From Chitinophagaceae bacterium (GTDB taxonomy: Bacteria; Bacteroidota; Bacteroidia; Chitinophagales; Chitinophagaceae): a stretch of DNA of 7,546 nt. Each line of letters starts with the position of its first letter. Position 1 is the stretch's first letter. The DNA is taken from assembly GCA_025455665.1 (NCBI GenBank), contig JALOMC010000119.1:1-7546 (forward strand), in the 5' to 3' direction. Under the pieces are notes generated by a model. That model was given only the letters and a program-made list of their open reading frames with translations, did no database searches and was not told the origin of the DNA. This document shows positions 1-4,739 of the stretch, piece by piece. Both the position numbers and the translations under genes were made by a program.

Positions 1-132
1 ATGTGGTGCCACCTGGGTAATCACCAGGGTAGGCGTTTGGTACACCACCTGACCGTTAGTAGCAAGTCTCGCAGGGCGACAGCCAGCCAAGGCAAGCAGC
101 ATCATTAAACCGGCAACAAGAATTGGGCGCAT
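1..132 (-). CDS. Lipoprotein, N-terminal part only (gene runs off the left edge)
   Basis: On the minus strand an ATG at 132-130 opens a frame with no stop through position 1, giving 44 residues. The first 18 form a textbook lipoprotein signal peptide: one Arg near the start, a hydrophobic stretch (VAGLMMLLALAG) and a lipobox LAGC with the acylated Cys at residue 18. The protein should therefore be exported by Sec, processed by signal peptidase II and anchored in a membrane facing the periplasm or cell surface. What follows the Cys is a short polar linker and a beta-strand-like segment (QVVYQTPTLVITQVAPH). That segment resembles the first strand of some Bacteroidota subclass B1 metallo-beta-lactamases, but no zinc-binding residues lie inside the window, so the function is left open. 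Its start is 53 bp downstream of the stop of the small ORF on the same strand, so the two may share a transcript. Confidence 0.8.
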   Translation of the reverse strand, partial: MRPILVAGLMMLLALAGCRPARLATNGQVVYQTPTLVITQVAPH

Positions 133-185
133 AGGTAGTGGGCCAGATAAAATGAGGGGGCACAGAGCGGCTGCAGTAGTAGCCA

Positions 186-320
186 CTATTTCAAATCTTC
201 AAACTGAATGTACTCGCCTTCAATGTCGTATTTGCCTTTGGCGCCCTGCTTCTGGCTTTGCTGCCCGGCCGGGGCAGCCTGCTGCTGGCCCTGGTAGGCC
301 TGGCGCTGCGCCTCTTCCAT
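186..320 (-). CDS. Possible small protein of 44 residues, unknown function
   Basis: A minus-strand frame starts at an ATG (320-318) and ends at a TAG (188-186). The product is hydrophilic: a Gln/Ala/Gly-rich first half (EEAQRQAYQGQQQAAPAGQQ) and an acidic C-terminus ending GEYIQFEDLK. This ending resembles the tail (GDYIDFEEVK-like) of small Bacteroidota proteins annotated as DUF4834. Members of that family as I recall them begin with a membrane helix, and no frame upstream encodes one here. The frame could extend to a TTG at 386, but that extension would run across a TATCTTTGC promoter-like box at 336-344 whose spacing suits the inner ATG. Codons such as CAG, GGC and GCC match the neighbouring genes. 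It could be a minimal or decayed family member, or a chance ORF. The family link is a memory-based resemblance, not a search result. Confidence 0.45.
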   Translation of the reverse strand: MEEAQRQAYQGQQQAAPAGQQSQKQGAKGKYDIEGEYIQFEDLK

Positions 321-335
321 TTGCTGGCGCCAATT

Positions 336-344
336 GCAAAGATA
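336..344 (-). promoter_or_regulatory. Candidate Bacteroidota -7 box (TATCTTTGC)
   Basis: On the minus strand these bases read TATCTTTGC, a full match to the TAnnTTTGC element used by the primary sigma factor of Bacteroidota. It ends 15 bases before the ATG of the 44-residue ORF, which would leave a leader of only about 10 bases. A TTTG -33 element at the usual 17-23 base distance is not evident, so this is a half-supported promoter. It could serve both minus-strand genes. Confidence 0.4.
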
Positions 345-491
345 GCCGCCGTGCCAACCATTCAGCGTTAAAAAAGGGCCGACCAACTGTGCCGGCTATA
401 AAGTGTTAATGTGTCATCTTTTTATAACACCGCGTTATGGCTGCTTTTTGCTCTTCCACGCACAGCCGATCTTCCCGCTGAAACAAGCGTT

Positions 492-1493
492 TTGCCTTTG
501 CGCTGCCTGCTATTGCTATTGAGTGTAGTACTGATGGGTGCTACCGCCCGGGGCCAGTCGGTACTGGGTACCTGGCAGGGTATTTTATTTCACCGCGATT
601 GTATGGGGGGCAGCCAGCAAATGTCGGTACGGCTGCACCTGGAAGACCGCAATGGTCAGGTGACGGGTGTGATAGGCTACTACCCCTCGTTTGCCGGGCA
701 GGCAGGTCAGCAGCACCGGCCACTGTTTTCCTTTGCTATACGTGGCCAGCAAGAAGGCCGCAGCATCATGCTACGCTACATGGCCATGGACGAATTGCAG
801 GGCAATCGATTTGCCATTGGCTACTATGTGCTGGGTAGCTACACGCTGGCGCTGGAGCATGTGCGCAGCGATGTGATGGAGCAATTGGTAGGCACCTACC
901 GTGGTAGCAATGGCGGCCGCGGTGAGCTAAAGTTGAAACGCCAGCCAGCAGCGGATGCACCCGAAGAGTCGGACCAATCGGTATTTAGCCGCCTGCGCCA
1001 GCAGCAGCAACAGCGCAAGGCAATACAGCAGCGGCCCGGTAGCCAGCCACCTGCCGCTGCTGCGCCACCAGTGCCCGTGTGGCAAACCAACGATAGCCTG
1101 GCACGCCTGTACAATGCCGAACAACAAACTGAGCAACTGCGCCTAGGGCGAACCGACAGCTTGCATGCAGTAGTAGCCATACCCGATACGGCCGAATACA
1201 CCGAGCTACAGCTGTATGATAATGCTGAAATAGATGGCGATACCATTAGCATATATGTAGACGACGTGCTGGTGCGCCACCGGGTGCCGCTGGGGGCAGC
1301 GCCGCTACAGTACAGGCTGTACAAGCCGGCAGAGGGCCGCACGGTGCAGGTGCGCATTGTGGCCGAAAACCTTGGTAGCATTCCGCCCAATACGGCGCTG
1401 CTGCAGGTAGCTACCCCTGCCGGCGTTCGGCGCCTGCTCATGCGGTCCGATCAGCGCACCAACGGGCTCATACAGTTTAACTGGACTCAATAG
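492..1493 (+). CDS. Secreted protein with C-terminal AENLGSIPPNTA-type domain, unknown function
   Basis: The frame is open from 402; possible starts are GTG 411, TTG 492 and TTG 498. I prefer 492 because the product then begins with a compact Sec signal peptide (PLRCLLLLLSVVLMGATARGQ, residues 2-22). The extra 27 residues from GTG 411 would give an unusually long n-region and use atypical codons. The mature protein has three parts: an N-terminal beta-rich region starting LGTWQGILF (about 22-150), a low-complexity Gln/Pro/Ala linker with a QQQQQ run (170-174), and a C-terminal beta domain (about 235-333). The last contains DNAEIDGDTISIYVDD and AENLGSIPPNTALL (291 on), a pattern I recognise from many secreted Bacteroidota proteins of unknown role. 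There is no lipobox Cys, so it is probably periplasmic or exported further. It ends 6 bp before the next gene, implying co-transcription. No clear promoter is visible upstream. Confidence 0.82.
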   Translation: MPLRCLLLLLSVVLMGATARGQSVLGTWQGILFHRDCMGGSQQMSVRLHLEDRNGQVTGVIGYYPSFAGQAGQQHRPLFSFAIRGQQEGRSIMLRYMAMDELQGNRFAIGYYVLGSYTLALEHVRSDVMEQLVGTYRGSNGGRGELKLKRQPAADAPEESDQSVFSRLRQQQQQRKAIQQRPGSQPPAAAAPPVPVWQTNDSLARLYNAEQQTEQLRLGRTDSLHAVVAIPDTAEYTELQLYDNAEIDGDTISIYVDDVLVRHRVPLGAAPLQYRLYKPAEGRTVQVRIVAENLGSIPPNTALLQVATPAGVRRLLMRSDQRTNGLIQFNWTQ

Positions 1494-1499
1494 TTGCCT

Positions 1500-2762
1500 A
1501 TGAAAAAAATGCTACTCGTCTCCTTGCTATTGCTGTCGCTGGCCGGCTCTTCGCAGTCGGTGGAGCAATTGCTGTCGGGCAAGCGAAACTGCGCAGAAAT
1601 CGACCTGGTGGCGCTGGATATCATTCCCGGCTACTACCAGCGTGGTCAGCTCGACTCTATTGAGCTGATCCTTGATTTTGTAGCTTACAAATGTGTCGAG
1701 TCGGCCTCGCTGCGGCTCACCCGTTTTTTGTTGCTCATTCAGCAGCATCGCTTTAGCGATACGCTGCTTACCCCGCTCGATCTGCACTACATAAAAAAAG
1801 AAGGCCATGCACTTCGCAGGGGCCATTTGTACGATTTTAAGCAGATGTACTACACCCACCTGGCCGATGGCAGCAGCAGCAGTGGCAGCGGCCAGGATGT
1901 GATGTGGCGCCAAAGCATGATCGAGGATAACTATATCGCCATGCTGCGCCAATGGACAAATGAACTGCGCAACCGGTCGGACAATGACAAGCTGGAGTCG
2001 GCGGTCATCGCCCACATGACGCCTTTTGAAGATCGTACTGGTTTTGGCAGTGGCGGCCTTTGGAATATCAGTAGCCGCCGGCATGGCTACCTCACACTGC
2101 CACAGGTGTACAATCGCTACCACCGCGACTTTGTCATTTTGCGTAGCTGGCAGCTCACCCTGGCAGCCGGCAGCTGGCAGCCTTTTGGTGCATGGAGCAG
2201 TATCATGGGGCCACGTACGGCCCTGCAGTTTTCGCTGGGCAAGGTGCTGGGAAATAGCAAACACCGCATCGATTTCGGCGGCTACTTCCCGCTGGGCCGG
2301 TTGCAGCGTCCGTTTCTGGTACAGCGCCCCGATACCAGCTTTACCAGCAATAGTGGCTACTTCTCGTACGCCTGGCTCGACTATGTGCGTACGCTTTGGC
2401 GCCCCAACCGATTTTTTGAGTGGAACGCATCGCTGGGCATAGGCATAGCCGAAAAGGGCGTGTACAAACCACTGGCAGAAGACGAAACGGAAGAAGGCGA
2501 GCCCAACGAGCGGATCAACAATAAAATGGGCGACCCCTTTATATTGAAGCCAGCCTTGTTTTTGGGTACCGAGTTCAAGTGCTTTGTAGCCTCGGGTGTG
2601 GCGCTGAATGTGCAGGCCCGCTACATGCTGCACAACCTTGGCAGCATCGGTGGTACCTCTTTTCGCGGGTCGGCAGTGGGCGTATCTGCTGGTTTAAGTT
2701 TTCACTTTGGCGGCCACCCTGCCCGGCAGGCGGTCAGCCTGGCCAGCAATGGCAATTGGTAG
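1500..2762 (+). CDS. Probable outer-membrane beta-barrel protein, unknown function
   Basis: A 420-residue protein. The ATG at 1500 gives a standard signal peptide (MKKMLLVSLLLLSLAGSSQS); a TTG at 1494 would add only two residues. No Cys follows the hydrophobic core, so it is not a lipoprotein. Residues 20-170 are mainly helical and hold two cysteines (C31, C65), a Ser/Gly run (SSSSGSG, 125-131) and charged helices. From about 210 the pattern changes to alternating polar and aromatic beta strands: AGSWQPFGAWSSIMG, HRIDFGGYFPLG, GYFSYAWLDYVRTLW, FFEWNASLGIGIAEKG. A final strand GVSAGLSFHF (394-403) ends like an outer-membrane barrel strand, followed by a 17-residue tail. An acidic loop (AEDETEEGEPNE, 326-337) sits between strands. 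The gene follows the secreted-protein gene by 6 bp, so the two products may act together at the cell envelope. I do not recognise a named family. Confidence 0.82.
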   Translation: MKKMLLVSLLLLSLAGSSQSVEQLLSGKRNCAEIDLVALDIIPGYYQRGQLDSIELILDFVAYKCVESASLRLTRFLLLIQQHRFSDTLLTPLDLHYIKKEGHALRRGHLYDFKQMYYTHLADGSSSSGSGQDVMWRQSMIEDNYIAMLRQWTNELRNRSDNDKLESAVIAHMTPFEDRTGFGSGGLWNISSRRHGYLTLPQVYNRYHRDFVILRSWQLTLAAGSWQPFGAWSSIMGPRTALQFSLGKVLGNSKHRIDFGGYFPLGRLQRPFLVQRPDTSFTSNSGYFSYAWLDYVRTLWRPNRFFEWNASLGIGIAEKGVYKPLAEDETEEGEPNERINNKMGDPFILKPALFLGTEFKCFVASGVALNVQARYMLHNLGSIGGTSFRGSAVGVSAGLSFHFGGHPARQAVSLASNGNW

Positions 2763-2764
2763 TA

Positions 2765-2798
2765 TTTGGTTTGTAAAGCTGCTTTACCCTACATTTGC
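2765..2798 (+). promoter_or_regulatory. Promoter of the rimP-nusA-infB operon
   Basis: A TTTG at 2765-2768 lies 21 bases before TACATTTGC at 2790-2798. This matches the Bacteroidota primary promoter (TTTG, 17-23 bases, TAnnTTTG). A second TTTG at 2770-2773 has a 16-base spacer and is less likely. Transcription would start near 2802-2806, about 55 bases before the rimP ATG. The promoter begins three bases after the stop codon of the upstream barrel gene, so the translation operon can be expressed independently of it. Confidence 0.75.
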
Positions 2799-2807
2799 AG
2801 CAGCATA

Positions 2808-2882
2808 ATGAAACGACAGAAAGGGAACGGGCTCCGTTCCCTTTTGCTTTGCATAGGGCTATGGAAAAGAATGACCAGATAG
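2808..2882 (+). other. Possible leader ORF (24 codons) overlapping the rimP start
   Basis: An ATG at 2808-2810 lies just downstream of the predicted transcription start and opens a 24-codon frame ending in TAG at 2880-2882. The product (MKRQKGNGLRSLLLCIGLW and five more residues) is basic and Leu-rich. The frame runs straight through the leader hairpin at 2820-2844 and overlaps the first 22 bases of rimP in a different frame. Ribosomes on it would disrupt the hairpin and could influence rimP initiation. A chance frame of this length is common, so only position and overlap support it. Confidence 0.2.
2820..2848 (+). terminator. Terminator-like hairpin in the rimP leader
   Basis: AAAGGGAACGG (2820-2830) and CCGTTCCCTTT (2834-2844) form a perfect 11-bp inverted repeat with a 3-base loop (GCT). 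It is followed by a T-rich stretch (TTTTGCTTTG), which is the shape of an intrinsic terminator. It could end transcripts of the upstream barrel gene. But it lies downstream of the rimP promoter and upstream of the rimP ATG, so it would also face polymerases that start at that promoter and could act as an attenuator. Confidence 0.65.
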
Positions 2883-3331
2883 TACGAATAGAGCAATTGC
2901 TGGCGGAGCTGCTGGAGCAGCACCCGGCTTTTTTTGCTGTGCAGGTAAAGCTGAAGCCGACGAACAATGTAAAGGTGTTTGTAGACGGCGACGAGGGCAT
3001 CACCATCGAAGATTGCATTAAGCTGAACCGCCAGCTGTATGCCGCTATTGAAACCACCGGCATGTTTCCCGAAGGCGAATTTTCGCTGGAGGTGAGCAGC
3101 CCCGGTGTGGGCGAGCCCCTGCTGCTACAGCGCCAGTTTGCCAAAAATGTGGGCCGCCTGCTGGCTGTAAAAACGGTAGCGGGAGCCGAAATGACCGGCG
3201 TACTGAAAGCAGCCGATGCTGCGGGCATACAGCTGGAAATAGCGGCCGGCAAAGGCAAAAAGGCCACCGTGGCCCTTCACGAGCTTTCATTTTCTGAAAT
3301 AAAACAAGCAAGCGTTCAAATTCAATTTTAA
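2861..3331 (+). CDS. rimP: Ribosome maturation factor RimP
   Basis: RimP binds the free 30S subunit and helps its late assembly in the cytoplasm. The 156-residue product has the family layout. The N-terminal alpha/beta domain (1-82) contains VKVFVDGDEGITIEDC (37-52) and FSLEVSSPG (74-82). The C-terminal small beta-barrel domain follows from about 90 (RQFAKNVGRLL, then TGVLKAAD) and ends FSEIKQASVQIQF. After SSPG the usual Val/Leu-Asp-Arg/Glu-Pro becomes VGEP, so the common Asp is Gly (G84), a mild deviation. The ATG at 2861 is chosen because the in-frame extension to TTG 2795 would translate the promoter box and the hairpin. No Shine-Dalgarno sequence is seen. It is the first gene of the rimP-nusA-infB operon, 46 bp ahead of nusA. 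Confidence 0.95.
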   Translation: MEKNDQIVRIEQLLAELLEQHPAFFAVQVKLKPTNNVKVFVDGDEGITIEDCIKLNRQLYAAIETTGMFPEGEFSLEVSSPGVGEPLLLQRQFAKNVGRLLAVKTVAGAEMTGVLKAADAAGIQLEIAAGKGKKATVALHELSFSEIKQASVQIQF

Positions 3332-3339
3332 TCACCAAG

Positions 3340-3356
3340 GCCTGCCGGGCGCAGGC
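3340..3356 (+). other. Small hairpin between rimP and nusA
   Basis: GCCTGC (3340-3345) and GCAGGC (3351-3356) form a perfect 6-bp stem with a 5-base loop (CGGGC) in the 46-bp rimP-nusA gap. There is no T-run after it, so it is not a terminator. Just downstream lies the palindrome AAACAGCTGTTT (3361-3372), which overlaps GTTTAAAC (3369-3376) and reaches the nusA ATG. These may affect nusA translation or message stability, or may be chance. Confidence 0.3.
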
Positions 3357-3377
3357 GGTAAAACAGCTGTTTAAACA

Positions 3378-4625
3378 ATGGCAAGTATTAACCTGATTGA
3401 GGCATTCCAGGAGTTCAAGGATGCAGAAAACATTGACCGCCCCACCCTGATGAAGGTGGTAGAAGATGTATTCAAAACATTGCTGCGCAAAAAGTATGGC
3501 GCCGATGACAACTTTGACGTAATTGTAAACGCAGAAAAAGGTGACCTGGAAATATTGCGCCACCGCATGATTGTACCCGATGGCGAAGTACAGGATCCAC
3601 TGGCCGAAATAGGCTACACCGATGCCATAAAAATTGAGCCCGACTTTGAAGTAGGCGAAGAACTGTACGAAGAAATAGACCTGTACGATTTTGGCCGCCG
3701 GGCTATTTTGGCCGCCAAACAAACCCTGGCCAGCCGCATCAGCGATTTGAAAAAGAACCTGCTGATAAAAAAATACGCCGACCGGGTGGGCGAACTGATG
3801 ACGGCCGAAGTGTACCAGGCCTGGAAAAAAGAAGCCCTGCTGCTGGATGAAGATGGCAACGAACTGGTGCTGCCCCGCAGCGAGCAAATTCCCCAGGATT
3901 TCATGAAGAAGGGCGAGCCGGTACGGGCCGTCATTCGCCGGGTAGACATGAAAAACAACACCCCGGTCATCATCCTGAGCCGCACAGCGCCCGAGTTTTT
4001 GGCGCAGCTGCTGGAAATAGAAGTACCTGAAATAGCCGACGGCCTCATCAACATTAAAAAAATAGTACGGGAGCCGGGCGAACGTGCCAAGGTAGCTGTA
4101 GAAAGCCTGGACGACCGCATTGACCCCGTGGGTGCCTGCGTGGGCATGAAGGGCAGCCGTATTCACGGCATTGTACGAGAGCTGAAAAACGAAAACATTG
4201 ACGTGATCAACTGGACCAGCAACATCAACCTGCTGATTCAGCGTTCGCTTACGCCAGCCAAAATCTCCAGCATCCGCCTGGATATGGACAAGCGCCACGC
4301 CGATGTGTTTTTGCCAGCCGACCAGGTGAGCCTGGCCATTGGCAAAAAAGGGGTGAACATCAAACTGGCCTGCGAGCTGACCGGCCTGGATATAGATGTG
4401 TACCGCGATACCGAAGGCGAAGAAGTAGAATTCGACATCGATCTCGACGAATTCAGCGATGAGATTGATGAGTGGGTAATCGACGAATTCAAGCGCATTG
4501 GCTGCGATACAGCCCGCTCGGTGCTGAACCTGAGCCCTGAAGAATTGGAGCGCCGCACCGATTTGGAAAAGGAAACCATTGCCGATGTGCTGCGCATTTT
4601 GAAAGAAGAATTTGAACGAGAATAG
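3378..4625 (+). CDS. nusA: Transcription termination/antitermination factor NusA
   Basis: NusA binds RNA polymerase near the RNA exit channel, promotes pausing and hairpin-dependent termination, and takes part in rRNA antitermination. The 415-residue product shows the family order: an N-terminal polymerase-binding domain (about 1-130), an S1 domain (about 135-200, with VYQAWKKEALLLDEDGNELVLP), KH1 (about 205-285, GMKGSR loop at 256-261, in the conserved context DPVGACVGMKGSRI) and KH2 (about 290-345, GKKG loop at 322-325, in LAIGKKGVNIKLACELTG). A short acidic stretch (EEVEFDIDLDEFSDEIDE, 348-365) leads into one helix-hairpin-helix-like unit ending at 415. The two full acidic repeats of Escherichia coli NusA are absent, which is normal for this phylum. 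The ATG at 3378 gives the standard start ASINLIEAFQEFKDAE. It is the second gene of the operon and may control its own operon through the nearby hairpins. Confidence 0.97.
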   Translation: MASINLIEAFQEFKDAENIDRPTLMKVVEDVFKTLLRKKYGADDNFDVIVNAEKGDLEILRHRMIVPDGEVQDPLAEIGYTDAIKIEPDFEVGEELYEEIDLYDFGRRAILAAKQTLASRISDLKKNLLIKKYADRVGELMTAEVYQAWKKEALLLDEDGNELVLPRSEQIPQDFMKKGEPVRAVIRRVDMKNNTPVIILSRTAPEFLAQLLEIEVPEIADGLINIKKIVREPGERAKVAVESLDDRIDPVGACVGMKGSRIHGIVRELKNENIDVINWTSNINLLIQRSLTPAKISSIRLDMDKRHADVFLPADQVSLAIGKKGVNIKLACELTGLDIDVYRDTEGEEVEFDIDLDEFSDEIDEWVIDEFKRIGCDTARSVLNLSPEELERRTDLEKETIADVLRILKEEFERE

Positions 4626-4638
4626 TGAGTCCGGGTTA

Positions 4639-4676
4639 CCCACCTTACTTTTGGCCTATAAAGAAGGTAAGGTGGG
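4639..4676 (+). other. Long hairpin in the nusA-infB gap
   Basis: CCCACCTTAC (4639-4648) and GTAAGGTGGG (4667-4676) are perfect 10-base inverted repeats. The stem extends inward by TTTT (4649-4652) against GAAG (4663-4666), with two A-T and two G-T pairs, leaving a 10-base loop (GGCCTATAAA). It begins 14 bases after the nusA stop. The following bases are GC-rich, not T-rich, so it is not a standard terminator. A role in RNA processing, protection of the nusA message end, or attenuation before infB is possible. Confidence 0.55.
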
Positions 4677-4682
4677 GCGCCC

Positions 4683-4707
4683 GTGGTCACCACACTTTTT
4701 GCAAAAA
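4683..4707 (+). other. Two adjacent palindromes upstream of infB
   Basis: GTGGTCACCAC (4683-4693) is an inverted repeat with a 4-bp stem and 3-base loop, followed by ACTTTTT. TTTTTGCAAAAA (4696-4707) is a perfect 12-base palindrome. The first with its T-run could be a weak terminator. The TTTGC inside the second resembles the end of a Bacteroidota -7 box, but the leading TA and a -33 element are missing. Support for any specific function is weak. Confidence 0.25.
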
Positions 4708-4739
4708 AAGCAGCCCCAGGCAGCAAGTAAAGAACCAGA

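Noticed and set aside
152..409. 85-codon plus-strand frame across the divergent intergenic region
   Set aside because: Arg/Pro/Ala-rich translation without domains, antisense to the better-supported 44-residue ORF and its promoter box.
1527..2633. 368-codon minus-strand frame opposite the barrel gene
   Set aside because: The plus strand has a signal peptide, barrel-like strands and a tight link to the previous gene, while the antisense product has no domain logic.
2795..2860. N-terminal extension of RimP from a TTG start
   Set aside because: It would translate the -7 box and the leader hairpin and adds 22 residues absent from the RimP family; the ATG at 2861 fits family length.
2763..2860. 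tRNA gene ahead of rimP, as in Escherichia coli metY
   Set aside because: No cloverleaf or T-arm GGTTCGANNCC-like sequence is present; the only structure is one simple hairpin.
3045..4643. 532-codon minus-strand frame opposite rimP and nusA
   Set aside because: Antisense shadow of two clearly conserved genes; the product is an implausible Phe/Gln/His-rich sequence with no recognisable domain.
4694..4702. Possible separate promoter for infB (ACTTTTTGC)
   Set aside because: Only the TTTGC half of the -7 box matches and no TTTG lies 17-23 bases upstream.
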